In this document: positions 33,723 to 42,943 of the stretch, piece by piece | Layout of the letters: the number at the start of each line of letters is the position of its first letter | Numbering within the stretch: position 1 is the stretch's first letter | Translations under genes and position numbers: made by a program | From: DATBFG01 sp036558645 | GTDB taxonomy: Bacteria > Acidobacteriota > Terriglobia > Terriglobales > Acidobacteriaceae | Reading direction: 5' to 3' | DNA: 64,000 nt | Assembly: GCA_036558645.1 (NCBI GenBank) | Contig: DATBFG010000035.1 | Coordinates: 82,486-146,485 of the forward strand | The notes under the pieces: generated by a model | Database searches by the model: none | What the model was told of the DNA's origin: nothing | Seen by the model: only the letters and a program-made list of their open reading frames with translations

Positions 33723-36272
33723 GTGGCGATCAAGATCAAGATTCCGAAAGGAAAGCAGAAGGCGACCGGCAAAGGGTTTTTTCACGACCCTGTCGTTCGG
33801 GCAGCCTTTATCGTTTTCATTGTCGTGGGCACGGTCATGACCGGGACCTTCGCGTACTTCTATGTGAAGTACGACCGAATGATCGATCAGAAGTTCCGTG
33901 GTCCAGTCTTCACAAACTCCGCCAAGATTTATGCCATTCCAGAAGCGGTGCGTGTCGGCGAGAAAATCGATACGGCACAAATCGCCTCTAAACTTCGCAG
34001 CGCTGGATATTCCGACAAAGATGGAAACTCACGTCTAGGCAGCTATCGCCTGCTGGACAATGGCATTGAAGTCAAACCTGGCCCCGACTCCTACCACAGC
34101 CCGGAGGCGGCGACGATTCGCATCCGCAAGGGTGAGGTTGACAGTATTAACTCCAAATCTGGCGATCTCAGCGCTTACGAACTTGAGCCGCAGATGATTA
34201 CGGCGTTGTTTGACGCGGAGCAGCGCTCCAAGCGCCAATTGGTCAAATACGACGAGATTCCAAAGGTTCTCGTCGATGCCGTGCTCGCTATCGAAGACCG
34301 GCGATTCTTCCAGCACGGCGGCGTGAATTACCTGCGCTTGGCCGAAGCTGCGTGGATCGACTTTACCCGCCAAAAGCACGAACAGGGTGGATCGACCATC
34401 ACGATGCAGTTATCGCGTGCGTTCTTCCTGACTCCCGAAAAAACGGTCAAACGCAAAGTCTCGGAGATGATGATTGCAATTGAACTAGAACAGAAGTTCA
34501 GTAAGCAGCAAATTTTCGAGTATTACGCGAATCGTGTGGATCTGGGACAGCGTGGTTCTTTCACGATCAGCGGTTTTGCCGCGGCATCTCGGGCATACTT
34601 CAACAAGGATCTCAAGGATCTCACGCTTCCTGAAGCCGCTCTGCTCGCGGGTTTGATTCAGGCACCAAGCTACCTCTCGCCATACCGACATCCTGAGCGC
34701 GCACTGGATCGCCGTAATATCGTTTTGGATAGCATGGCGGAAACTGAAGCTATCACTCGTGAGCAAGCCGCCAAGGCGAAGGCCACACCCCTGAAACTTG
34801 CGCCTCCGAACGTTGAGGCGAGCGACGCGCCCTACTTCGTAGATCTGGTACGCGATGCCGTAATCGCCAAAGTTAACGAACGGGAGCTGAACGATCAGTC
34901 CTACGGAATCTACACAACCCTCGATCCGGAGTTGCAGCGAGCGGCCGCTCAGGCGGTCGAAATCGGCATGAAGCTGGTCGATGATCAGGTTACGAAACTT
35001 CGGACGAAGAGAACCAAGATTGGCAAAGGCAAGTACGAAACCAAGGTCCTACCCGGTCCGCAGGCACAAGTCGCACTCGTCGCGATGGATCCGCACACCG
35101 GAGAAGTGCTGGCCCTGGTCGGAGGCCGAAATTATGGCAGCAGTCAGCTTAACCACGTAACGGCAAAGCGGCCTACTGGCTCGATCTTTAAGCCATTCGT
35201 TTACGCAGCTGCTATGAACACTGCGCTCGATGGTACCAATCCCGTAATCACCCCTGCGTCCATGATCATGGATGAACCCGGCACCTACGCCTACGGCGAC
35301 CAGATCTACGAACCGCGCAATTACAAGGAGGAGTACCACGGCGAGGTCACCGCACGATACGCGTTGGCTCTTTCCTTGAACAATGCCACCGTGAAACTGG
35401 CGGAGCAGGTCGGTTACGACAAGGTCGCTGACTTGGCAAAGTCTGCAGGAATTACCTCCGTCAAGGCGACGCCAGCGATGTCGTTAGGTGCTTACGATGC
35501 CACGCCCCTCGATATGGCGGCTGCGTACACTGTCTTCGCGAACGCAGGAGTTCGCATTTCACCCACCCTGGTGAATTCAGTCCGAAATGGCAATGGCGAC
35601 GTCGTTGTCGACTTCAAGACCGATAAGAAACAGATACTCGATCCTCGTGTCGCCGCGGTCATGACCAACATGATGGAAGGCGTCCTTAACTTTGGAACGG
35701 CATTTCCGGTTCGCGCAAGGGGATTCAATGCACCTGCAGCAGGAAAAACCGGAAGCTCGCATGACGGCTGGTTCGCTGGATACACGAGCAATCTATTGTG
35801 CATCGTCTGGGTTGGATACGATGACTACAGCGATCTCCGCTTGAGTGGTGCGCAGACAGCAGCGCCGATCTGGGCCGAGTTCATGAAGAAGGCCGTTGCG
35901 CTCCCGCAGTACTCGGACGTCAAGTCGTTCGGCCAACCTTCGGGAGTCGTGGATGTCCAGTTAGACAAGCTGACGAACTTGCTTGCAACACCCTCATGCC
36001 CGGAGACATACACGGCCGCATTTATTGCCGGAACGGAGCCGAACCAAACTTGCGACCAGAGCACCGGAGTAAAAGGTTTCTTTTCGCGGATGTTAGGGTT
36101 GGAGCCCGGCGTGGCACCTCCTCCTAATTCAGGAGCTCTGGACCCAGCAAGCGAGGAAGCAAAAAAGAAAAAGGGATTTTTCGGCAAGATTGTAGGTATC
36201 TTTAAGGAAGACAAACCGTCTAACCCGACGCCGTCCAAACCACCGGACACAAGCGGCAACACGCCGCACTAG
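33723..36272 (+). CDS. class A penicillin-binding protein (PBP1A family)
   Basis: This is a bifunctional peptidoglycan synthase of about 849 residues. A basic N-terminus and membrane helix (AAFIVFIVVGTVMTGTFAYFY) precede the GT51 glycosyltransferase domain (EDRRFFQHGG, GGSTITMQLSRAFFLTPEKT, SRAYFNKDLKDLTLPEAALLAG) and the transpeptidase domain with TGSIFKPF (SIFK nucleophile), SLNNA (SxN) and AGKTGSS (KTG). The C-terminus is Pro/Lys-rich. There is no ATG; GTG 33723 is used here and TTG 33696 is an alternative. It polymerises and cross-links glycan strands. The TPR gene follows at 66 bp and may be in the same transcript. Confidence 0.93.
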   Translation: MAIKIKIPKGKQKATGKGFFHDPVVRAAFIVFIVVGTVMTGTFAYFYVKYDRMIDQKFRGPVFTNSAKIYAIPEAVRVGEKIDTAQIASKLRSAGYSDKDGNSRLGSYRLLDNGIEVKPGPDSYHSPEAATIRIRKGEVDSINSKSGDLSAYELEPQMITALFDAEQRSKRQLVKYDEIPKVLVDAVLAIEDRRFFQHGGVNYLRLAEAAWIDFTRQKHEQGGSTITMQLSRAFFLTPEKTVKRKVSEMMIAIELEQKFSKQQIFEYYANRVDLGQRGSFTISGFAAASRAYFNKDLKDLTLPEAALLAGLIQAPSYLSPYRHPERALDRRNIVLDSMAETEAITREQAAKAKATPLKLAPPNVEASDAPYFVDLVRDAVIAKVNERELNDQSYGIYTTLDPELQRAAAQAVEIGMKLVDDQVTKLRTKRTKIGKGKYETKVLPGPQAQVALVAMDPHTGEVLALVGGRNYGSSQLNHVTAKRPTGSIFKPFVYAAAMNTALDGTNPVITPASMIMDEPGTYAYGDQIYEPRNYKEEYHGEVTARYALALSLNNATVKLAEQVGYDKVADLAKSAGITSVKATPAMSLGAYDATPLDMAAAYTVFANAGVRISPTLVNSVRNGNGDVVVDFKTDKKQILDPRVAAVMTNMMEGVLNFGTAFPVRARGFNAPAAGKTGSSHDGWFAGYTSNLLCIVWVGYDDYSDLRLSGAQTAAPIWAEFMKKAVALPQYSDVKSFGQPSGVVDVQLDKLTNLLATPSCPETYTAAFIAGTEPNQTCDQSTGVKGFFSRMLGLEPGVAPPPNSGALDPASEEAKKKKGFFGKIVGIFKEDKPSNPTPSKPPDTSGNTPH

Positions 36273-36338
36273 GTTAGCCGATTTCGACGCCGCGAGCAGC
36301 AGGGGCAACATTGAGCCCCCGTCTCCGGGAGGTGCAGC

Positions 36339-37148
36339 ATGCGTCGTCTTTTACCACTTGTACTGGTTTTCGCCGTTCGCGCGAGCATTCCCTTGCTAGC
36401 GCAGCAGGCATCCTCTACTGAGCAAGTTCAGGTCAGCCCGCCCACCATTCAGCACGTAGAACCGCCCCCAATTACTGCAACGTTTGAGGAGCTCGATAAG
36501 AGCGGAGATCGGTTACGTGCGGAAAAATCTTACCTTGATGCCCTTGATTATTATCGCGCTGCGCTCAAGAAGAAGCCCGACAGCGCCCTCACTTACAACA
36601 AGATTGGCATCGTAGAATTGCAGATTCAACGCTATAAGGAAGCCCGCAAGGACTTCGAGAAAGCCATTAAGGCTGATAGGAATTTCTCCAACGCATATAA
36701 CAATCTTGGGGCTGTGTATTACGAGCAAAAGAAATACGGTTCGGCGATTAAGCAGTATGAGAAGGCTCTCAAACTGCAGCCCGATATTGCCACGTTCTAT
36801 TGCAACATGGGAGCCGCATACTTTGCGAAGAAGGACTTTGAGAAGGCCAGCGTGAACTACGCAAAGGCATTGGAACTCGACCCCGATGTGCTTGAGAGGC
36901 ATTCCCGGACAGGAGTCTCTGCCCAGCTACCCACACCCGAGGATCGCGCAAAATACGCGTTCGTCATGGCGAAACTCTATGCCAAGTCTGGATCCATCGA
37001 CCGCTCGCTCGAGTATCTGAAGCGCGCCATGGAGGAGGGTTACAAGGATATCGGAGATGTTTACAAGGATTCCGAGTTTGCCGGACTCAGGAAAGATCCT
37101 CGATTTACCAGCCTGATGGAGTCAAAGCCAGCGACTATCCAGGAGTGA
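36339..37148 (+). CDS. exported TPR-repeat protein
   Basis: This 269-residue protein has a signal peptide (MRRLLPLVLVFAVRASIPLLAQ) and about four tetratricopeptide repeats between residues 50 and 190 (ALDYYRAALKKKPDSALTYNKIG, FSNAYNNLGAVYYEQKKYGSAIKQYEKALKL in segments, FYCNMGAAYFAKKDFEKASVNYAKALEL), plus a further helical pair near the C-terminus. GGGAGG lies 8 nt before the ATG. It is a periplasmic scaffold of unknown partner; position behind the PBP1A gene hints at cell-wall assembly but this is inference. Confidence 0.8.
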   Translation: MRRLLPLVLVFAVRASIPLLAQQASSTEQVQVSPPTIQHVEPPPITATFEELDKSGDRLRAEKSYLDALDYYRAALKKKPDSALTYNKIGIVELQIQRYKEARKDFEKAIKADRNFSNAYNNLGAVYYEQKKYGSAIKQYEKALKLQPDIATFYCNMGAAYFAKKDFEKASVNYAKALELDPDVLERHSRTGVSAQLPTPEDRAKYAFVMAKLYAKSGSIDRSLEYLKRAMEEGYKDIGDVYKDSEFAGLRKDPRFTSLMESKPATIQE

Positions 37149-37184
37149 TGGACAGCAACTCTCGATTTTTTACGGTTTCTTTAC

Positions 37185-37323
37185 GAATCGAGCGAAACTT
37201 TTCGGGTGGCTCGGGTTTTGATGGTTAACATACTCCTGAAAACAACAGGGTGAGTAAGGAGAAACGGTAGCCCATCGGTTGTCGACCCGAGCACGCCCCA
37301 AGCAGGCAACCGGTGGGTTTTTA
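37185..37323 (+). ncRNA. candidate structured RNA with terminator-loop pseudoknot
   Basis: This gene-free stretch after the TPR gene contains CGAGCGAAA...TTTCG...GCTCG (hairpin 37190-37213), CCTG-N7-CAGG, a purine-rich tract and the terminator hairpin at 37271-37317. GCTCGGG (37209-37215) is complementary to CCCGAGC (37286-37292) inside the terminator loop, so the 5' hairpin and the terminator loop compete for the same strand. It could be a small RNA or the 3' UTR of the TPR mRNA. I match it to no known class. Confidence 0.35.
37271..37322 (+). terminator. intrinsic terminator after the TPR gene
   Basis: CCCATCGGTTG pairs with CAACCGGTGGG (one G-T/A mismatch-type position in the 11-bp stem) around a 25-nt loop and is followed by TTTTTAG. 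Orientation fits termination of plus-strand transcripts. Confidence 0.72.
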
Positions 37324-37441
37324 GTTTGGTATCAATGCCTTACCTGGTTATTCCTGTATTTAGTTCAAGTCGTAGATTCTGCAACGCTCGCAGGAACTTA
37401 GGCCCTCCCCATGCCTTGCCCTTTTAGCCATGAGTAAGCTT

Positions 37442-38068
37442 CTATGTCTTCCGGCGAGAGGGGCTTCTTTCTCCGATGTAGGTGGCTACCGCTTTTTTCC
37501 ATTTTCCTTGTGCCTTCAGGACGTACTCGACCGCGTCCCGCAGAGCTCCGTCTCCTCCAAAGTGCGGAGTGACGTAGTGAGCATCCTTCTTAACCTCTGG
37601 CCGGGCGTTGGCGACCGCGATCGCTAGTCCGCAATCCCACATCACAGGCAGGTCTATCACGTCGTCGCCGACAAAGGCTGCTTCACTAGGTCGCAATCCT
37701 TCTTGCTTAAGAATGTCCCGGAAGCACGCGAGCTTGTCCTGAATCCCCTGGTGGACATGCTCAAGTTTCAAATCGCGAGCGCGCAATGCCACCGTCTCCG
37801 AGATGCGCTTGGTAATCAGGCCTAGTTTTATCCCGCCCAACCGGGCCAACGATACGGCTGTGCCATCATGAGCGTGAAATCCCTTTGCCTCAAGGTAGTC
37901 CTGGCTGGCTAATGCGAACCCGCCTTTTTCGCTGTGCTTGGACGCGTGTTCGTGAGTGCTCTGCTGTGCTCCCTGCGGAGCTGGAAAGATGAATAGCTTT
38001 CCGTCAGTAAGGACTCCATCCACGTCGAAAAGTAGGAGTTTGATTTTCTTGGCACGCTTTCGAGACAT
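37442..38068 (-). CDS. kdsC: Kdo-8-phosphate phosphatase KdsC
   Basis: The 208-residue HAD-superfamily phosphatase removes phosphate from Kdo-8-P, the step after KdsA. Motifs: LLFDVDGVLTDGKL (catalytic Asp pair), LGLITKR (motif II), and FVGDDVIDLPVM (motif III/IV). About 30 extra residues between the first motif and the rest (QGAQQSTHEHASKHSEKGG region) make it longer than E. coli KdsC. Its promoter appears leaderless (TAGAAT ending 6 nt before ATG) and is divergent from lhr. Confidence 0.92.
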   Translation of the reverse strand: MSRKRAKKIKLLLFDVDGVLTDGKLFIFPAPQGAQQSTHEHASKHSEKGGFALASQDYLEAKGFHAHDGTAVSLARLGGIKLGLITKRISETVALRARDLKLEHVHQGIQDKLACFRDILKQEGLRPSEAAFVGDDVIDLPVMWDCGLAIAVANARPEVKKDAHYVTPHFGGDGALRDAVEYVLKAQGKWKKAVATYIGERSPSRRKT

Positions 38069-38074
38069 GCGCGG

Positions 38075-38080
38075 ATTCTA
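38075..38080 (-). promoter_or_regulatory. -10 box giving a leaderless kdsC mRNA
   Basis: On the minus strand TAGAAT is followed by CCGCGC and the kdsC ATG at 38068. The 6-nt gap places the transcription start at the ATG. A possible -35, TAGACG, lies 19 bp upstream. Confidence 0.45.
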
Positions 38081-38111
38081 GCATTCGACTTCCGAATCAC
38101 GTCTACCTCTC

Positions 38112-38175
38112 AAAAGAAGTGCCTTGTCATCTTGAGCGAAGCGAAGGCGGGCCGAGCACAGTCGAAAGACCCTTT
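38112..38175 (+). repeat. dispersed intergenic repeat fragment
   Basis: The sequence TTGTCATCTTGAGCGAAGCG, then AAGGCGGGCCGAGCACAGTCGAAAGACCC, resembles the widespread bacterial intergenic element built on GTCATCCTGAGCGAAGCGAAGGACC. It lies between the kdsC and lhr starts, upstream of both promoters' core boxes. Identity to the family is from memory and needs a genome self-comparison. Confidence 0.5.
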
Positions 38176-38221
38176 GTTCGACCCACAAGTCAATGATTCG
38201 GTTCGTCGGAAAGGCGAACAA

Positions 38222-38250
38222 TTTACGAAACTAGCGATTCCGCGTAGAAT
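38222..38250 (+). promoter_or_regulatory. promoter giving a leaderless lhr mRNA
   Basis: TTTACG (38222-38227) and TAGAAT (38245-38250) are separated by 17 bp and match four and five of six consensus bases. The ATG at 38258 follows the -10 by 7 nt, so the transcript should begin at the start codon. Confidence 0.5.
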
Positions 38251-38257
38251 CATCGCA

Positions 38258-41200
38258 ATGCCCCCTCCTGCCTCGCTCGCCTGGGCTCACCCGATTGTTC
38301 GGGATTGGTTCGTTCGCAAGTTTGACACCCCTACCGAGCCGCAGGAGCGAGGCTGGCCGCACATTCTCGCCGGGCGGACAACTCTGATTTCGGCTCCCAC
38401 CGGGTCCGGTAAGACCCTCGCTGCCTTTCTAGCCTGCATTGATCGCTTGGTCCGAAAGGCTCTAGCGGGCGAGCTCGAGGATCGTACGGAGGTTCTGTAC
38501 ATCTCACCTCTTAAGGCCTTGGGGAACGACATTCAGAAGAATCTTGAAGTCCCTTTGGGCGAGATCCTGCAGATGGCCGGCGAACGCGGATTGCTGATGC
38601 CTGAGATTCGCACTGCAGTCCGCACAGGCGACACACTCATGCACGAGCGTCGTGCCATGCTGGTACGGCCACCGCACATCCTCGTCACGACGCCAGAATC
38701 TCTCTACATTCTGCTCACCGCGGAGAAGAGTCGTGCCATCCTTCGGGAAGTTGAAACCGTAATCGTAGATGAAATCCACGCCGTCGCTGATGACAAGCGC
38801 GGAGCCCATCTCACGCTCTCGCTTGAACGCCTGGAGGCGCTTACTGGAAAACCTCCGACGCGCATCGGTCTGTCCGCGACGCAAAAGCCTCTGGAGGTCG
38901 TTGCCCATTTTCTCACCGGCAACAATCGGCCAGACCCGGTGGTCGTAAACATCGGGCACAAGCGACACCTCGATCTCGCCGTCGAAGTTCCAGGAACGCA
39001 GTTGGAAGCTGTTGCCACCAATGAGATGTGGGGCGAAATCTACGCGCGTCTCGTCGAACTCGTGCAACAGCATCGTTCGACACTGATCTTCGTCAATACA
39101 CGGCGCATGTCAGAGCGTTTATCGCACCAACTGGGTGAGCTTTTGGGGGAGGAGAACGTTGCTGCTCACCACGGCAGCCTGTCGCGCAAGCTGCGATTAG
39201 CGGCGGAGAAGAAACTCAAAGAAGGACAAATCAAAGTTCTGGTAGCGACCGCCTCACTCGAGTTGGGAATCGATATTGGAACCGTCGATCTGGTAGTGCA
39301 AATCAGCTCTCCCCGGGCGATTGCAGTTGCGTTACAGCGCGTCGGCCGCTCGGGGCACTGGCGCGGCGCAGTTCCTAAGGGGCGTTTCTTTGCCACGACT
39401 CGCGATGAACTCATCGAATGCGCCGCCCTGGTACGTGCGATCCGAGCAGGTGAACTCGATCGCCTCATGGTTCCTGATGCCCCACTCGATATCCTGGCGC
39501 AACAAATCGTCGCAACTTGCGCGTCTCACAGTCCCTCGGCGGTGCGGAGGCCCTCTTCCGCACTGAGCCTTGAGAGCAACGATGCCTCCCAGGTAAGTCT
39601 CACTGCCATGCAAGAGGAGATGCCCCATGAATCGCCAGCGCTGGCGCTATGCGCTCCCTCCGATGATGGGTGGGATGAAGATGAACTTTTTGCGCTAGTG
39701 AAGCGCGCTTATCCCTATCGCAATCTCTCCCGCGAAACATTTGATGCGATTGTCGAGATGCTCGCGGAAGGCATCGCTTCCAAGCGTGGCCGCTATGGCG
39801 CGTATCTCCATCACGATCGCGTGAATCGCAGGCTGCGCGCACGCCGCGGGAGCCGCATGACCGCAATTACGAGCGGCGGAGCCATCCCTGAAACCGCATT
39901 ATTTACGGTCGTCGCCGAACCCGAGGGCACCGTGGTCGGCACGATCGATGAAGACTTCGCGGTCGAGAGCCTCTCCGGCGACATCATGTTGCTTGGCAAT
40001 ACCTCCTGGCGTATTCGGCGGGTAGAAAGCAAGTCCGGCCGCATGATCGTTGAGGACGCCCATGGTAGCCCACCAACGATTCCCTTCTGGCGGGGCGAAG
40101 CACCCGCGCGCACCGAGGAATTATCTGACGAGGTCGGCAAGTTGCGGCAGGACATTAGCGATGGAGTGCCTGGTGTCCTCCCCGTGGGCGATTGGCGCAT
40201 ATTGCCCGATGTTCTTGAAACAGTGACTTGGTTGAAGCAGGAGTGTGGTCTCGATGATGCGGGCGCCGAACAGGCAGTCGAGTACATCCTCAGCGGACGC
40301 GCGGTACTCGGATCCGTTCCGACGCGAGACACGATCATCGCTGAGCGATTCTTCGACGAAGGCGGCGGCATGCAGCTAGTAATTCATACTCCGCTCGGAG
40401 GTCGCATTAACAAGGCCTGGGGACTTGCGTTAAGAAAACGCTTCTGCCGCAGTTTCAACTTTGAACTGCAAGCTGCCGCTACCGACAATGGCCTGAACAT
40501 CGCACTGGCTGAACAGCACAGTTTCCCCTTGGCAGATGTCTTTCAATTCTTGCACGCAGAGTCGGTCCAACCGATTCTCGAGCAGGCCGCCCTCGCATCT
40601 CCAATCTTCGGCACGCGCTGGCGTTGGGACGCCAACCGCGCCCTTGCCCTGTTGCGCTTTCAGGGAGGCAAGAAAGTACCTCCGCAAATTCAGCGCATGC
40701 GCTCCGATGACTTGCTAGCTTCCGTGTTCCCGGACGTCGCTGCTTGCCAGGAGAACATCGAAGGCGACATCCAGATTCCTGACCACCCCCTCGTGAGTGA
40801 GGTCATGAAAGATGTCCTCACTGAAGCGATGGATCTCGACGGCTTGAAGGATGTCTTGAGCAGGATTACCGGGGGAAGCATTCGATGCATCGCAGTAGAT
40901 ACTCCGGTACCATCGCAGTTTTCGCACGAGATCCTGAATGCGAATCCTTATGCCTACTTAGACGATGCTCCTCTCGAAGAGCGCCGTGCTCGTGCAGTCG
41001 AAATGCGCCGCATCCTGCCGGAGTCGGTGCTCGAAGAAGTCGGCAAGCTCGATCCCGATGCTATCGCTCAAGTGCAGGCCGAAGCTTGGCCGGACGTTCG
41101 TGATGCCGACGAGTTACACGACTTATTACACACGTTGATTGTCATGCCCGAAGTCCCCGATGAAATAGCTCGTTGGGGCCGTTACTTTGAGGAACTGGAG

Positions 41201-42685
41201 ATGCAGGGCCGCACGGTCGTAGCGACCAGAAGCACTGTGTCGGGCCCATCGCGTTACTGGGTGGCAGTTGAGCATGCAAAGACTGTTGCGATGCTCTTCT
41301 CCGACAGTGCGTTTGAAACGCAACCTGCTGAAATCAACTCCAGCATGCCTTCGCGTGATGATGCCATTCTCTCCGCGGTGACTGGATGGATGGCACATCT
41401 TGGTCCGACCAGCTCTGAGCAGATGGGAACGCTTCTTGGCCTTCCCGCTAATGAGCTCGAAAATGCATTACTAAGGATGGAAGCCAGCGGCAGTATTCTG
41501 CGTGGCAAGTTTACCGAGGCGGCGATACAGGCCGGACATTCGGACAAAGAAGCACACGAGTGGTGTGAACGCCGCCTGCTCGCTCGCATCCATCGCCTCA
41601 CCGTCGCAACCCTGCGCAAGCAGGTAGCTCCGGTCACGGCTGCACAGTTTATGCAGTGGCTGCTGCGATGGCAGCACGTGGCTGCTGGCACACAGGTGCA
41701 AGGTGACCGAGCCACACTCGATGTTTTGCGACAGTTGCAAGGTTTCGAAATCCCTGCCAGCGCCTGGGAACGCCAGGTTCTCTCCGCACGTATCTCCAAC
41801 TACGATCCCAAATGGCTAGACCAGCTTTGCCTGACCGGGGCTGTTGGCTGGGGACGACTCTCGCCACATCCGGCGACCTTGGAAGACAGCTCCACCGGTA
41901 AGCGCCGGGTGATTCCGACCAGTGTTGCGCCGATCACCTTTTTCGTTCGCGAAGAAGCCGACTGGATGTCTGCCAGCGTGCGCGCAACCGATCAACCGGA
42001 GACGCGCGGCCTAAGTCCCAACGCTCAACAAGTCATGGACTTCTTGCGGCAACGGGGAGCCTCGTTTTTCGCAGACATCGTTCGCGGTACAGGCAAGCTG
42101 AAAGCGGAAGTGGAAACTGCGCTTTGGGAACTGGTGGCTGCAGGCATTATCACTGCTGACGGATTCGACAATCTGCGCTCTCTTATCGATCCCAAGAGGC
42201 GGAGTGGACAAGGCAGTGGAAAGACTGCCCGCCCACGGCATAGCACTGGCCGCTGGGCTCTTCTTTACGCAGAACACGGTCTTGACCGCAGTCGGGCTGT
42301 AGAGGCAACTTGTTGGATGCTGCTCAAGCGGTACGGCGTAGTTTTTCGCGACTTGCTGGCCCGCGAAACCAACTTGCCAAAGTGGCGAGAATTGCAGATT
42401 GGTTTTCGACGATTGGAAAACCGCGGCGAGATTCGTGGCGGACGGTTCGTCGACGGCTTCCTGGGAGAACAGTTTGCTCTTCCCATCGCCGTGGAGTCAC
42501 TTCGCGCCGCCCGAAAGTTGGAGCCCAAAGGAGAGACATCGATTCTCTCTGCCGCCGATCCCCTGAATTTGATTGGGATTTTAGTGCCGGGAGACCGCGT
42601 TCCTGCGATTTCCGGACGCAGTGTAACGTTTCGAGACGGCGTTCCCGTGCTCCCAGAACCTGCTCAGGCCGTCGCCCTTGGCTGA
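38258..42685 (+). CDS. lhr: Lhr-type DEAD/DEAH-box ATP-dependent helicase
   Basis: The 1,475-residue superfamily 2 helicase is nearly the length of E. coli Lhr. I start it at ATG 38258 (MPPPASLAWAHPIVRDWF); upstream codons run through a dispersed repeat. Motifs: FDTPTEPQERGWP (Q-motif), SAPTGSGKTLAAFLA (I), VTTPESLYILL, VDEIHAVADDKRGAHL (II, DEIH), LSATQKP (III), FVNTRRMSERL (IV), ATASLELGIDIG (V) and QRVGRSGHW (VI). The Lhr core winged-helix/beta-barrel (about 470-850) and the long C-terminal extension follow. Members unwind DNA or RNA-DNA hybrids with 3'-5' polarity in repair. Confidence 0.93.
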   Translation: MPPPASLAWAHPIVRDWFVRKFDTPTEPQERGWPHILAGRTTLISAPTGSGKTLAAFLACIDRLVRKALAGELEDRTEVLYISPLKALGNDIQKNLEVPLGEILQMAGERGLLMPEIRTAVRTGDTLMHERRAMLVRPPHILVTTPESLYILLTAEKSRAILREVETVIVDEIHAVADDKRGAHLTLSLERLEALTGKPPTRIGLSATQKPLEVVAHFLTGNNRPDPVVVNIGHKRHLDLAVEVPGTQLEAVATNEMWGEIYARLVELVQQHRSTLIFVNTRRMSERLSHQLGELLGEENVAAHHGSLSRKLRLAAEKKLKEGQIKVLVATASLELGIDIGTVDLVVQISSPRAIAVALQRVGRSGHWRGAVPKGRFFATTRDELIECAALVRAIRAGELDRLMVPDAPLDILAQQIVATCASHSPSAVRRPSSALSLESNDASQVSLTAMQEEMPHESPALALCAPSDDGWDEDELFALVKRAYPYRNLSRETFDAIVEMLAEGIASKRGRYGAYLHHDRVNRRLRARRGSRMTAITSGGAIPETALFTVVAEPEGTVVGTIDEDFAVESLSGDIMLLGNTSWRIRRVESKSGRMIVEDAHGSPPTIPFWRGEAPARTEELSDEVGKLRQDISDGVPGVLPVGDWRILPDVLETVTWLKQECGLDDAGAEQAVEYILSGRAVLGSVPTRDTIIAERFFDEGGGMQLVIHTPLGGRINKAWGLALRKRFCRSFNFELQAAATDNGLNIALAEQHSFPLADVFQFLHAESVQPILEQAALASPIFGTRWRWDANRALALLRFQGGKKVPPQIQRMRSDDLLASVFPDVAACQENIEGDIQIPDHPLVSEVMKDVLTEAMDLDGLKDVLSRITGGSIRCIAVDTPVPSQFSHEILNANPYAYLDDAPLEERRARAVEMRRILPESVLEEVGKLDPDAIAQVQAEAWPDVRDADELHDLLHTLIVMPEVPDEIARWGRYFEELEMQGRTVVATRSTVSGPSRYWVAVEHAKTVAMLFSDSAFETQPAEINSSMPSRDDAILSAVTGWMAHLGPTSSEQMGTLLGLPANELENALLRMEASGSILRGKFTEAAIQAGHSDKEAHEWCERRLLARIHRLTVATLRKQVAPVTAAQFMQWLLRWQHVAAGTQVQGDRATLDVLRQLQGFEIPASAWERQVLSARISNYDPKWLDQLCLTGAVGWGRLSPHPATLEDSSTGKRRVIPTSVAPITFFVREEADWMSASVRATDQPETRGLSPNAQQVMDFLRQRGASFFADIVRGTGKLKAEVETALWELVAAGIITADGFDNLRSLIDPKRRSGQGSGKTARPRHSTGRWALLYAEHGLDRSRAVEATCWMLLKRYGVVFRDLLARETNLPKWRELQIGFRRLENRGEIRGGRFVDGFLGEQFALPIAVESLRAARKLEPKGETSILSAADPLNLIGILVPGDRVPAISGRSVTFRDGVPVLPEPAQAVALG

Positions 42686-42703
42686 ACCGTCCACTTGAAA
42701 TCT

Positions 42704-42749
42704 AAAAAATAACCGGGAACCCGATGAGGGGGTCCCCCAGGTTCCCGGT
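42704..42749 (-). terminator. minus-strand intrinsic terminator
   Basis: ACCGGGAACC (42712-42721) pairs perfectly with GGTTCCCGGT (42740-42749), with a further GGGGG/CCCCC inner pairing. On the minus strand the stem is followed by TATTTTTTAGA; on the plus strand there is no T-run. It therefore ends a minus-strand transcript, although no minus-strand gene lies upstream of it before 45004. Confidence 0.7.
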
Positions 42750-42860
42750 GAGCGATGCCCGGCTGTAAATGCTGAAAGCGCTTCCCCCGTCGCTTTGCCA
42801 GGCTAGTCGTCAGAATATGAGTAAGCACGAATCCGGCCAGAGTCCTGGCCGAAAAATGAA
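42704..42860 (-). ncRNA. candidate minus-strand structured RNA
   Basis: Read on the minus strand, the 157 nt contain a hairpin CGGCCAG/CTGGCCG (42834-42851), a two-part stem with GCCUGGC (42803-42797) pairing to GCCGGGC (42763-42757) and inside it AAAGCG/CGCUUU (42796-42791 with 42780-42775), then the terminator. The outer stem is complete only on the minus strand, where a U-G pair replaces what would be a C-A mismatch on the plus strand. No open frame explains the region. I match it to no known family. Confidence 0.45.
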
Positions 42861-42943
42861 TGCCGCGTTAGCTGTAACCTATTGAACACAAAGGAAAGAA
42901 CCTTTGCGGGAGAAAACCCTTGGATCAGTGAAGAGTGCGATGC

